NCBI GenBank assembly: GCA_026122225.1
Contig: JANEZZ010001901.1
Span: forward strand, 434,001-498,000
Length of the DNA: 64,000 nt
Reading direction: 5' to 3'
Source of the DNA: Heloderma charlesbogerti
Lineage: Eukaryota > Chordata > Lepidosauria > Squamata > Helodermatidae
This document shows, piece after piece, positions 1 to 9,510 of the stretch; within the stretch, counting starts at the first letter, position 1; every line of letters starts with the position of its first letter. A program made the position numbers and the translations under genes. Below the pieces are notes generated by a model. That model had not been told where the DNA came from. It saw nothing but the letters and a program-made list of their open reading frames with translations, and did no database searches.

Positions 1-172
1 CTGAGTATGGAGAAGTAGCTGGCATGGTTCCCTCAGTGCTGGCTACAAGGGCGAGGGGGGCACAGTTTCCTGGCTCTGAGATCGGAGCCCTGTCTCCAAC
101 CTTGGAGCCAGGAAACCAAACTATCCTATGCCCCCCACCCCAGGATGTCTGGGGTGGTGGCATAGGATCACT
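1..172. mobile_element. Harbinger-like long MITE, cut by the window edge
   Basis: The stretch closely resembles the end of the element at 59119-59538: both carry a block running from a large dinucleotide-poor palindromic core to a CATAGGATTGCNCCC-like or related end. Here the terminal motif is degenerate (GCATAGGATCAC). Only one end lies in the window, so length and TSD cannot be judged. Confidence 0.5.
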
Positions 173-199
173 TTCTCCATTGATTTTTGGGGGGTAGTA

Positions 200-410
200 T
201 TTGTATAACGTTTAGTATAATAAAATCTCAAAGTGGCTGACATACAAAAATTAAAAATCGCTCTTAAAATTCCATGAAACAATTACAACCTACGACAACA
301 AAGATAAAATTAAAAGAAACAAGAAATAAGAGCAGTAACGTGGGACAGCGCCTAGGATAAGCCAGGAAAAGCTTGCATAAGCAAGTACGCGTTCAAGAGG
401 CATTTAAAAC
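200..410 (-). repeat. probable L2-type LINE 3' tail fragment
   Basis: AT-rich stretch containing AATAAAATCTCAAAGTGGCT, which resembles the reverse complement of the 3' tail of squamate L2-like elements that ends in AAATAAATAAA. No coding part is present. The match is short and the family call is tentative. Confidence 0.3.
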
Positions 411-911
411 ATACCACATTTTCAGTTCCATCTACAGCAGTAGAACCAAGTACACCAGTAATGAGGTGACCCGGTGAGGGACAGGTGAGGGTTTCATTTT
501 GTCCATTTTTCAATAAACAGGAAAGGACTTAAGCGTTAAACATGCAAATATGGGAGAAACTGACAAGATGCATCAGGCCCAGGGCTTTGAGTGCTTAGCT
601 CTTCAAAATCCCTGTGTGTATCCAACCATGTTTGCAGTGGTGAGTTCCCACCTCTTTTTTTCTGGCAGGCTCCTCACCCTTAATAGCCACATGGCAGGCA
701 GGTATAACATGGTTTCCTCTGTGCTAGGAGAAGCTGTACCTATTGAAACTGGCTAGTGCAGATGGGTGAGACATTTCTTTCCGGCACATTGAAGCTGCAG
801 GGTTGATATTTAGGGGGTACAAAGGACATAATTAGATATTATAGAGGATGTGTTTCCCCAGTAACATTTGAACGCATGGAGGTAGCAGGCTTGCATAGGG
901 GGCTCAGGGCA
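411..911. other. no recognisable feature
   Basis: I see no gene, RNA or repeat that I can name here. The 68-codon ORF at 550-756 has no recognisable motif and is the length expected by chance. Confidence 0.5.
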
Positions 912-919
912 GGCTGTGT

Positions 920-1463
920 TCGGGATGGGTGGATTCCCTACCTGCTGCTCCAGGGGGAATCCGCCCATGGGGGGAGGCGATCCGTTCCTCCCCCCGGAAT
1001 CCTGGCCAGCTGGCTCTGCTCCGAGGTGATTCTGCAGAGCTGCCGGCTGGCTCCGAAGCACCAGTGATACGGCCGGCATTGCCGTATCGCTGGCTGAGGG
1101 GGACTGTCTCTGGATGCAAATAGTGTCCAATACGCCATTTGTGGCTGCAAAGGTCTTAGTTTAAGGTAAATGCAGCCATAAACTAAGACCTTTACGGCCG
1201 CAAATGGCATACGGGACGCCATTTGTGTCCAGAGACAGTCTCCCTCAGCCAGCGATATGGCAATGCCATATTCATCATCGTTGCTGTATCGCTGGTGCTC
1301 CGGAGCCGGCCAGCGGCTCCACTGAATCGCTGCAAGGAGGGTCTGGCCAAAGAGGATTCTGGAGGGAGGCGGAGGTAAGTGCTCCATTCTGCCACGGACT
1401 CTGGGGGAGTTCTGAAGAATCTGGCCTCATTGGGGTTTGTGGCGGAATTCTCCGCCATCCCTA
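920..1463. mobile_element. hAT-like foldback MITE, hairpin-array family, copy 1
   Basis: A 544-bp element bounded by the exact 8-bp direct repeat GGCTGTGT at 912-919 and 1464-1471. The ends are imperfect inverted repeats: TCGGGATGG on the left, and TAGGGATGG when the right end is read in reverse complement. The interior is a foldback. The segment around 1090-1165 is repeated in inverted orientation around 1178-1258, with smaller palindromes inside, such as GATACGGC/GCCGTATC near 1067-1090. There is no transposase. The left and right thirds resemble the 53534-54468 element. An 8-bp TSD is typical of hAT elements. Confidence 0.8.
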
Positions 1464-1574
1464 GGCTGTGTAGCACACAGCTCTCTCCTCCGACACCTTG
1501 CTGCCACCTCCCAGCATTTGCTGCCTGAGGAGACTGCCTCATTCTGCCTAATGGCAGGCTGGCCCTGGGTGGCC

Positions 1575-1845
1575 ACCAACTGAGACGGCTTTAAGAAGGG
1601 AGAAGGCAAATTCATGGAGGATAAGGAATAGCTGCTTGTCTTGACGGCTATGTGCTCCCTCCAAGATCAGAGGCAGTACACCTTTGTATGCCAATTGCTG
1701 GGACGCAGAAGTGGGAGGATGCCATTGCATTCCTGTCCTACTTGAGGGTTTTCCATGGGCATCTGATTGGGCATTGTAGGAACAAAGAGCTGGACTAGAC
1801 AGGCCTGTGATCTGATCCAGCAGGGCTCTTTTTATGTTCCTACCC
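1575..1845 (+). repeat. CR1-type LINE 3' end, old
   Basis: Degraded copy of the 3' untranslated segment seen better at 26527-27015. It has the order CAAATTCATGGAGGA, GGCTATGTGCT, CTCCAAGATCAGAGGCAG, GCCAATTGCTGGG, then TGGACTAGA and GATCCAGCAGGGCTCTT. No coding sequence remains. Confidence 0.65.
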
Positions 1846-1849
1846 TCCC

Positions 1850-2204
1850 ATACCAATTTGTTACTCATGGGACCAGGTTAGGGATGGCTGCTCTGTCTGA
1901 AGGCATCCGCTAACTGTGCCCTCTTTTGTCCTCTTCTTGGACAAGGTATCTCCCATGGTTTGGTGATGGTGTGTAAGCCTGAAGAGGACCTCTGAGGCCA
2001 ACTGTAATTCATGCTAGCGAGGGACAGAACTGTGACTTGGGAGATAAGCCCTGCTTCTCGGGTGTTCCCTTGAGAGCCCAAAGCGAGAGGCAGCAACAGG
2101 ATGCTCCAGCCGGCACCTTGGTTCCACAAAAGGGTGGTTTAGTTAGGAGAAGGGGTTCCTAAGGTTCTCCTGAACTTTCAAGTCCCACAGCTGTAGGGGT
2201 GCAG
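1850..2204. other. no recognisable feature
   Basis: Unique-looking sequence between a CR1 remnant and the Sauria SINE. No gene or named repeat seen. Confidence 0.5.
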
Positions 2205-2217
2205 GTAGGCAATTTTA

Positions 2218-2518
2218 GGAAAGGGAAAGGTTCCTCCTGTGCAGGCACCGGGTCACTGCTGACCCCTAGAGGGATGCCGCTTGCGCTGGAGTTTTCATGG
2301 CAGACTGTAGCGGGGTGGTTTGCCATTGCCTTCCCCAGTCATGACCACCTTTCCCCCAGCAAGCTGGGTCCTCATTTTACTGACCTCGGAAGGATGGAGG
2401 GCTGAGTCGACCTGAGCCGGCTACCCGAGACCCAGCTTCTGCTGGGATCGAACTCAGGTCGTGGGGAGAGTTTCGGTTGCAATATTGCCGCCTACCACTC
2501 TGCGCCACACGAGGCAAT
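2218..2518 (-). mobile_element. Sauria-type SINE, full length
   Basis: Read on the minus strand from 2518, the head is tRNA-like with an A box (TGGCGCAGAGTGG) and a B box (GAGTTCGATCCC), so it would be transcribed by RNA polymerase III. The body contains GGGGAAGGCAATGGCAAACC and CCATGAAAACTC, the signature of Sauria SINEs, which are mobilised by BovB/RTE LINEs. Exact 13-bp direct repeats TAGGCAATTTTAG lie at 2205-2217 and 2519-2531, showing one retrotransposition event. This copy is a strong squamate marker and the natural partner of the BovB copies in the window. Confidence 0.88.
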
Positions 2519-2557
2519 TAGGCAATTTTAGACTCTGCACTTAATAGTCATTTGGGG

Positions 2558-2956
2558 CAGTGGGGCAGCAGTAAATATTGAAGTTAAGGTTCTTCTGATG
2601 ACAGCCCCCCAAGGAGAAGCATGAAATGCTGGGGCACTGTGTTGATCCATATTAAAAAAACACAACAACAAAACAGATCTAGCGGTTTTCCTCCACACCG
2701 GGAGCAGATCTTTTGTGGCACTAATAGGTCTTAATTGCCCATTCAAGACCAAGCCATCCCAAAATACTTTGCATTACAACAAGAAACAATGTATTGTTGT
2801 TGCAGAAATTACCCCCACCCCCGCTCAGTTACTCAGAGGATTACAGCTAAGCTCAGAGGGAACAGAGAAGTCTGAGGGGGGTAGCAGGTGATGTCATAGT
2901 CCCTGCTAATAAAGAAGTGCTGGGTCCCTGTGAGCCCTGGCTGCACTGCACCACTG
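2558..2956 (-). mobile_element. hAT-like MITE, CAGTGG-end family, copy
   Basis: It aligns in reverse orientation along most of its length with the better-preserved element at 49961-50332. Shared blocks include GGAGCAGATCTTT, TAGGTCTTAATTGCCCATTC and GATTACAGCTAAGCTCAGAG. The ends are CAGTGG and CACCACTG. No coding capacity. No clear TSD survives at this copy. Confidence 0.7.
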
Positions 2957-3004
2957 CTGTGCAGGGCAGGGGTGGGGGGTGCTGAGGTGACCATGTGTAT
3001 CCCT

Positions 3005-3331
3005 CAGTGGAGGATGGTGGCTCTGATGTCAGTGGGGTGGTAAATCTGCTCCGGGTTTCAGTCAGAACCTGTCAGAGCTCTAAAGGGGCTATCCAAGGTG
3101 CTCCGGGTTTCACTCAGAACCAGCCAAAGGAGCGATCCAAGGTGCTCTGGGTTTCACTCAGAACCAGCCAGAGCTCTAAAGGAGCGATCCAAGGTGCTCC
3201 GGGTTTCACTCAGAACCATCCAGAGCTCTAAAGGAGCGATCCAAGGTGCTCCGGGTTTCACTCAGAACCAGCCCAAGGTGCTCCGGGTTTCACTCAGAAC
3301 CAGCCAGAGCTCTAAAGGAGCTATCCAAGAT
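3005..3331. mobile_element. palindromic hAT-like MITE (CAGTGGAGG family), left arm
   Basis: It starts with CAGTGGAGG and continues with the GTGGCTCTGATGTCAGTGG and GTTTCAGTCAGAACC motifs shared with the complete elements at 9284-9502 and 35622-35809. The right arm is missing; the 3' end of BovB copy A abuts at 3332. The inner part has been amplified in tandem. Confidence 0.7.
3097..3331 (+). repeat. 52-bp tandem repeat inside a MITE arm
   Basis: Units start at 3097, 3141, 3193, 3245 and 3277 with GGTGCTCCGGGTTTCACTCA or a close variant. Full units are 52 bp; those starting at 3097 and 3277 are shortened to 44 and 32 bp. The unit derives from the arm of the surrounding MITE. Open reading frames across it are by-products of the repeat. 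Confidence 0.9.
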
Positions 3332-5829
3332 TGTTGTTGTTCAGTCGTTCAGTCGTGTCTGACTCTTCGTGACCCCATGGACCATAGCACGCCAGGCCTT
3401 CCTGTCCTGCGCTCTCTCCCGGAGCGTGCTCAAGTTCATATTCATTGCATCCGTGATGCTATCTAGCCATCTCATCCTCTGCCGTCCCCTTCTCCTTTTG
3501 CCTTCAGTCTTTCCCAGCATCAGGGTCTTTTCCAGGGAGTTTTCTCTTCGCATTAGGTGGCCAAAATATTGGAGCTTCAGCTTCATTATCTGTCCTTCCA
3601 ATGAGCACTCAGGGTTGATTTCCTTTAGGATGGACTGATTTGACCTCCTTGCAGTCCAGGGGACTTGTAAGAGTCTTCTCCAGCACCACAGTTCGAAAGC
3701 ATCAATTCTTCGGCGCTCATCCTTCCTTATAGTCCAGCTCTCACAGCCATACATTACTACTGGGAAAACCACAGCTTTGATTAGACGGACCTTTGTCGGC
3801 AAGGTGATGTCTCTGCTTCTTACTATGCTGTCTAGGTTGGCCATAGCTTTCCTCCCAAGGAGCAAGCGTCTTTTAATTTCATGGCTATAGTCACCGTCTG
3901 CGGTGATCTTGGAGCCCAAGAAAGTAAAATCTGTCACTGCTTCCATTTCTTCCCCTTCTATATGCCAGGAAGTGATGGGGCCAGATGCCATGATCTTCGT
4001 TTTTTTAATGTTGAGTTTCAAACCAGCTTTTGCACTCTCCTCTTTCACCCTCAACAAGAGGCTCTTGAGATCCTCTTCGCTTTCTGCCATTAGGGTGGTA
4101 TCGTCTGCATATCGGAGGTTGCTGATAATTCTCCCAGCAATCTTAATTCCGACCTCTGATTCATCCAACCCGGCATTTCTCATGATGTACTCTGCATATA
4201 AGTTAAATAAGCAGGGTGACAATATGCAGCCTTGTCATACTCCTTTCCCAATTTGGAACCAATCGGTTGTTCCATGTCTGACTGTTGCTTCTTGACCCTC
4301 GTACAGGTTTCTCAGGAGACAGGTAAGGTGGTCTGGTACTCCCATCACTTTATGAATTTGCCACAGTTTGTTGTGATCCACACAATCAAAGGCTTTAGCA
4401 TAGTCAGTGAAGCAGAAATAGACGTTTTTCTGGAATTCTCTTGCTTTCTCCATGATGCAGCGAATGTTGGCGATTTGATCTCTAGTTCCTCTGCCTCTTC
4501 TAAACCCAGCTTGTACTTCCAGTAGTTCTCGGTTCACATACTGCTGAAGCCTAGCTTGTAGGATTTTGAGCATCACCTTGCTGGCATGTGAAATGAGCGC
4601 AATTGTGCGGTAGTTTGAACACTCTTTGGCATTGCCCTTCTTTGGAATTGGAATGTAAACTGACCTTTTCCAGTCTTGTGGCCACTGTTGAGTGTTCCAG
4701 ATTTGTTGGCATATTGAATGCAGCACTTTAACAGCATCATCTTTTAGGATTTTAAATAGCTCGGCTGGAATACTGTCATCTCCGCTAGCTTTGTTGTTAC
4801 TACTGCTTCCTAAGGCCCACTTGACTTCACTCTCTAGGATGTCCGGCTCAAGTTCAGTGACTGCACTATCATGGCTATCAGGGACAATCAGATCTTTCCT
4901 GTATAGTTCTTCTGTGTATTCTTGCCACCTCTTCTTAATCTCATCTGCTTCTGTTAGGTCCCTGCCTTCTTTGTCCTTTATCATGCCCGTCTTTGCACAA
5001 AACGTTCCCTTGAGATCTCTGATTTTCTTGAAGAGATCTCTAGTCTTTCCCATTCTGTTGTTTTCCTCGATTTCTTTGCATTGTTCATTTAAGAAGGCCT
5101 TCTTGTCTCTCCTTGCTATTCTCTGGAACTCTGCATTCAGTTGGGTATATCTTCCCCTTTCTCCCTTGCTTTTCGCTTCCCTTCTTTCATGAGCTACTTG
5201 TAAAGCCTCATCAGACAGCCACTTTGCTTTCTTGCATTTCTTTTTCTTTGGGATGGATTGAGTTGCTGCCTCCTGAACAATGTTACGGACCTCCGTCCAT
5301 AGTTCCTCAGGCACTCTGTCTATCAGGTCTAATCCCTGAAATCTATTCCTCACCTCCGCTGTATATTCAGAAGGGATATGATTTAGGTCATACCTGAACG
5401 GTTTAGTGGTTTTCCCGACGTTCTTCAATTTAAGCCGAAATTTTGCAAGAAGCAGCTCATGATCTGAGCCACAGTCAGCTCCAGATCTTGTTTTTACTGA
5501 CCGTATGGAGCTTCTCCATCTTTGGCTGCAAAGGACATAATCAATCTGATTTCGATATTGACCATCTGGTGACGTCCATGTGTAGAGTCGCCTCTTGTGC
5601 TGTTGGAAAAGAGTGTTTGCTATGATCAGCATGTTCTCTTGGCAAAACTCTATTAGCTTTTGTCCTGCTTCATTTTGTACACCAAGGCCATGCCTGCCTG
5701 TTATCCCGGTGATTTCTTGACTTCCTACTTTAGCATTCCAATCCCCTATGATGAAGAGGACATCTTTTTTTGGTGTGAGTTCTAGAAGGTGTTGTAGGTC
5801 TTCATAGAACCGATCAACCTCAGCTTCTT
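3332..5829 (-). mobile_element. RTE/BovB LINE, copy A, 5'-truncated
   Basis: On the minus strand this copy runs from within the endonuclease domain to the characteristic BovB 3' end with CAAC repeats (TTGTTGTTGTT on the plus strand at 3332). It lacks the 5' untranslated region and about the first 216 codons of the intact copy at 23272. Truncation at the 5' end is usual for target-primed reverse transcription. The sequence is very close to copy C, so it is young. I could not find a convincing TSD. Confidence 0.93.
3341..5829 (-). pseudogene. BovB endonuclease/reverse transcriptase ORF, 5'-truncated, one stop
   Basis: This is the coding part of copy A. The two open segments (5829 down to 4235, and 4222 down to 3341) lie in the same frame and are separated by a TGA where the intact copy has CGA (arginine of the RQGC motif), the expected result of CpG decay. 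A 6-bp in-frame deletion removes two residues just upstream, in the region preceding HGTTDW. The endonuclease motifs GDWNAKVG and SDHELL and the reverse transcriptase motif YADD are present. The first part of the endonuclease is missing, so this copy cannot be autonomous. It reads past the truncation point into flanking DNA. Confidence 0.9.
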
Positions 5830-5842
5830 CAGTAATACACAC

Positions 5843-6960
5843 AACTAACTAAAGCACACAAGTAGCATTTCTCCCCCCCCCCCCGCTATTCCATGCTTTA
5901 AACCTGCTTCTACACTCCCAATATGATAGAACAAAAACAACCATGTTTGTCGACCCTGGCTTTGAAAGAAAGAAAAAGAAACAACTGTTCGGAGCATGTG
6001 CAGCTTTGCATTTTAAACCCCCTTAAATTGTAGCCCCATCGTGAATACAGAAATAAAGAGAGTTTGCTCCTGCACCTGCCGCTCAGTGGGTGGTCATTTG
6101 GGGGGGGCTGTGGGCCCCTGGACTTTGGCCCCAAAGTCCAGCCCTAGGTGCTACACAGCCCAGCTGGCACCAGGGAGTAGGGGTGTCCCCTGGCATCAGG
6201 TTCCTTCGGCCCCGATCTTGTGAACTGTCGCCCGGGCACAGTGGATGGGAGGTCGCGGCGGCCCTCAGAGCGTCACATTACATAACTGTCTCTTTCAGGA
6301 TCAGTTTCCAAGACTCCTAAGCTACTGATATTCTAAGCACAAGCTACCCCGTGTAAATTTAGAAGCTCATTGATTCCCTCCAGGCAGCAGGAGGGGCGGG
6401 GAGCCCCCAGCGGCTACGAGCCTCGCGTCGAAAGAGCAATCCAATTGAGAGAACTGAGCCAGGACCGTTCCCCCCCCCCAACACCCTGCTTATTATCAGC
6501 CTGGCTTTCCCGCACTCAGGAAGGAAGTGGCGGGGCGGGGCGGGGGGGAGAGAAAAGAAAGAACTTTAAAGGTTTTGAGCTTCCAATTTCATTTCCAAGG
6601 ATTTATTGCAGGAATGCTGATGCAGTGCCGGCCGACTTGAATATTCGAAGAGGACTGTATTTACTCTTTTTAAAAGTGTAACCTCTTGAACTATAAATCT
6701 CTCCTCCCACCCCTGCTCTTCTTTTAAGGGTAGGAAATCCTGCAGAGTATCTCCTTGGCTGAAATGGAATTCCCGAGTTTCTAGGCCTGTGCGGTTCATC
6801 AAAGCCAGCTATGCCTTTGCGGCTTACCTGAGGTGACTAGCAAATGCCCATGGCTAAGCATCCAAATGGCCAATTGCCCTGCCGTCCCATCTCCCTTCCT
6901 TTGACTTACATCCAGATCCCTGCCTTTATTTAGCTGCTGTCAGAGGGCCGCACAGTTGGT
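5843..6960. other. no recognisable gene; one poly-C run
   Basis: A run of about 14 C lies near 5872. A GC-rich patch lies near 6380-6560. Neither carries a convincing exon: the ORFs here are short and unrelated to any family I know. Confidence 0.45.
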
Positions 6961-6964
6961 CTAT

Positions 6965-7690
6965 AACAGTGGTGCTCAACCTGCCATTCATGGGCCATAT
7001 GCGGCCCTCAGCTGCAGGCTGTGCAGCCCCCACCCATTTCTCCTGCAGCCCATTTGATGAACAGCTGCAGTGGAAAACTCCCCAGAAAGGGGGACCTCAG
7101 AAAGATCACCGAAAGGAGGGCCTCTGAAAGACCAAAGAAAGAAGGCTTTCTTCAGTGATAAGCAGGGCAACCCTGCTCTTATCTCTGATTGGTGATTGGA
7201 GATAAGAGCATTTTTCAAAACACTTAAAGTTTCAAAAGCCTTCTTGGGATTTACAGTTTAAATCCCTTTAAATTTTAGAAGTGAACTGTGCCTTGGGTCC
7301 TTGAAAGCTGTTGCACTGGAGCTTTCTTCTGCATAGACGTGCATGGAGTTGGGCTGTGCTTTGCATGCCTGAAAGCTGTTGCCCTGGGTGGGGTTTACTT
7401 CTGAGTAGTCATGCACAGAATTGAGTGATGCTGTGCATGCTTGGTGGGAAAATGTCCAACTGGGTAAGAATCACGATTGTGTCTCTGTGTGTGCACATGT
7501 ATGTGCAGCCCCTGGCCCCCCAGCATGCCCCTGTTGTGGCCCTCGGACTCAAGATGTTTGTGTACCCTTGCAAAAGCCATTTCTTCGCTCCCTTCTGGCT
7601 TCAAGGCAGGACAGGTAACCACCGTAGCACTGCACCAAGGAAACAAAGCACTATAGCAGCACACCCTCTTTGAAATTGGCTAGCATTAGA
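6965..7690 (+). repeat. unclassified interspersed repeat, copy 1
   Basis: The second half (about 7380-7690) recurs in opposite orientation at 10852-11130. Shared blocks include GGTGGGAAAATGTCCAA, GGTAAGAAT, CCCTTCTGGCTTCAAGGCAG and CTTTGAAATTGGC. The first part (CAGTGGTGCTCAACC, GGCCCTCAGCTGCAGG) looks like a separate hAT-like end. No open frame spans it. I cannot assign a family. Confidence 0.55.
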
Positions 7691-7865
7691 GTTGGGAGGA
7701 AAAGGGATTAGTATGGCAGGGAATGCACAATTCCCTGCTAACTTAGTCAAGAGCCCACTAATTCGTTTGCATCAGGGAACGTTCATGATCACCCAGAACA
7801 GAAAGGCAGGTAAAGTTCTCTCTCTCTCTGTCTGGGGTAGATTAACTTTTTAGGCCAGGGATGAG

Positions 7866-7975
7866 GGCCTCCCAGATGTTGCTGGTTGGCAACTCTCATT
7901 ATCCCTCACCCTTGTCTGTGCCAGCTAGGGCTGATGGGAGCTTGAGTCCAACAACATCTGGAGGCTCAAATGTTC
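7866..7975. mobile_element. palindromic MITE (ACATCTGGAGGGC family)
   Basis: The ends GCCTCCCAGATGTTG and CAACATCTGGAGGC face each other around a short core containing CTCATTATCCCTCACC. It is one of about sixteen copies of the same foldback family in the window. Confidence 0.75.
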
Positions 7976-8425
7976 CCCACTACTGTGTTAGGCTAATTAT
8001 GGGGAAGAGGGAAACCTCTGCCAAACTGAGTGCTTCACGCTCAGTACCATGGGTTGTGTCCAGTGTTCAGCCTACCTAGAGTAGATCCATTGACATGAAT
8101 GGGACTGAAGTTAAAGTTGCATTGGACGCAACCATTGGTGCTGTACATAGTGCCACCTAACCACGTGGAACTTGATTCTCGCGGGGTCTTAGTGCCATTC
8201 AGAAGCCGCCCCACTTTTCATGGCCTCTTCTTCATGCTCTTCAGCCTGCCCACATGGCTCCTAGCTCAGAGGAGCACCGAGCCACCTTGGGGCCTGCAGC
8301 AGAAAGACCCAAATTGTGCCCCCACCGCTGCCACTGCTGCCACCACATGCCGGTGAGAATCTAATGCTAAACTAATCTAATAATAAATCTAATGATTAAG
8401 TAAATGATTAAGTAATAGAATCAAG

Positions 8426-8620
8426 GCCTGTAGCTCAGTGGTAGAGCACATGTTTGGTATGGAGAAGGTCCCAGGTTCAATCCTCTGCTTCTCCAGGTAG
8501 GGCAGGAAAAACTCCTGCCTGAAACCCTGGAGAGCCGCTGCTGCCAGTCCGTGTTGACAATAGTGGGTTAGATGGACCAAGGGTCTGACTCAGTATAAGG
8601 CAGCTTCCGATGTTCCTAAA
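8426..8620 (+). mobile_element. tRNA-derived SINE
   Basis: The head GCCTGTAGCTCAGTGGTAGA has a good A box and is followed 45 bp later by the B box GGTTCAATCC. After the head come CTCCTGCCTGAAACCCTGG, CTGCTGCCAGTC, GATGGACCAAGGGTCTGACT and AAGGCAGCTTCCGATGTTCC, a tail like that of CR1/L2-type LINEs. The tRNA head lacks a proper acceptor stem, so this is a SINE and not a tRNA gene. Confidence 0.8.
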
Positions 8621-8683
8621 TCATTGCAAAGGTGATGCTTGTGGAAGCCAATTCACCCAGCCTAGTTTTATTGCCAGCCCAGA

Positions 8684-8775
8684 TCAGGGGTAGGCCACCA
8701 GTTGCCCTCTAGATGTTTTGGACAGCAAGCCCCATCATCCCTGACCATTGGCTATGCTGCCTGGGGCTGATGTAA
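8684..8775. mobile_element. palindromic MITE (ACATCTGGAGGGC family), degraded
   Basis: The left arm GTTGCCCTCTAGATGTTTTG and the CCCCATCATCCCTGACCATT core are present; the right arm is almost lost. Confidence 0.5.
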
Positions 8776-8789
8776 GGTGCAGTCAGAAT

Positions 8790-9056
8790 AATCTTGGCTT
8801 GGATCCAGGATCTGCCTTCCATGGGAGGAAGGGACCTTTCTCAAGGGGAAGGACCTGACTTGCAGGAGGTCCCTCCCCCGGATTTGGGGGGACCCTGCCT
8901 TCCCCCATACCACAGCTCACCCCGTTCAGCAGGGTCTCCTAACTCTCTGTGTCACATTTTCAGGGGCCTGGAGGGGCTGCCGTGGGAAGGAGGATGTGGG
9001 GAAGTCCACTTCCATCAGCACAGTAGATCCAATTTAAATCTGGATCCAACCCCTGG
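8790..9056. mobile_element. nonautonomous element with TTGGATCCAG ends
   Basis: It begins with CTTGGATCCAG and ends with CTGGATCCAACCC, an inverted repeat. The right half recurs in opposite orientation at 56938-57095 (shared CCCCTGAAAATG, GCTGAA, GAGCTGTGGT on that strand). No coding capacity. The TSD is not clear. Confidence 0.5.
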
Positions 9057-9120
9057 AGGGCATCAAGTTGCCCACCCGTGTCCTAGATACACATGACCAA
9101 ATCCATGTCGGGCGCAATCC

Positions 9121-9235
9121 TAGAGTCATAGAAGAGTAGGGTTGGAAGGGGCCCACAAGGCCATCGAGTCCAACCCCCTGCTCAGTGCAGGAACCCAAGT
9201 CAGAACGTCCCTTACAGGTGGCTGTCCAATCACAA
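9121..9235 (-). repeat. CR1 LINE 3' end
   Basis: Read on the minus strand it ends GTTGGACTCGATGGCCTTGT, GGGCCCCTTCCAACCC, TTCTATGACTCTA, the classic CR1 3' terminus with an octamer-like repeat instead of poly-A. Only about 115 bp remain, as is typical for severely 5'-truncated CR1 copies. Confidence 0.85.
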
Positions 9236-9283
9236 AGGGGTGGCTCCCGCACCACTCTGATAACATAAGAATTGGGCCTAGAC

Positions 9284-9502
9284 CAGCGGAGGCTGGTGGC
9301 TCCAGTTGCACTGGAGCTGCGAAAGCACTCTGGGTTTCATTGAGAACCAACCAGAACTCTAAAGGAGCTCTCCAAAGTGCTGAACTCTAGCCCCCAAATA
9401 GGTGCAGAACCTTGGAGAGCTCCTTTAGAGTTCCAGTTGGTTCTGACCAAAGCCGAGAATGGATTCAGAGCCCACCAAAATCGGAGCCGCCTGCCTCCAC
9501 TG
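9284..9502. mobile_element. palindromic hAT-like MITE (CAGTGGAGG family), complete
   Basis: Terminal inverted repeats CAGCGGAGGCTGGTGGCTCC and its counterpart ending CCTGCCTCCACTG enclose two arms that both contain the GAACTCTAAAGGAGCTCTCC block in opposite orientation. The flanks are GCCTAGAC (9276-9283) and GCCTGGAC (9503-9510), a 7-of-8 match, supporting an 8-bp hAT-type TSD. Confidence 0.8.
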
Positions 9503-9510
9503 GCCTGGAC

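Noticed and set aside
8426..8497. possible tRNA gene
   Set aside because: A and B boxes are good, but there is no matching acceptor stem and the sequence continues into a SINE body and LINE-like tail.
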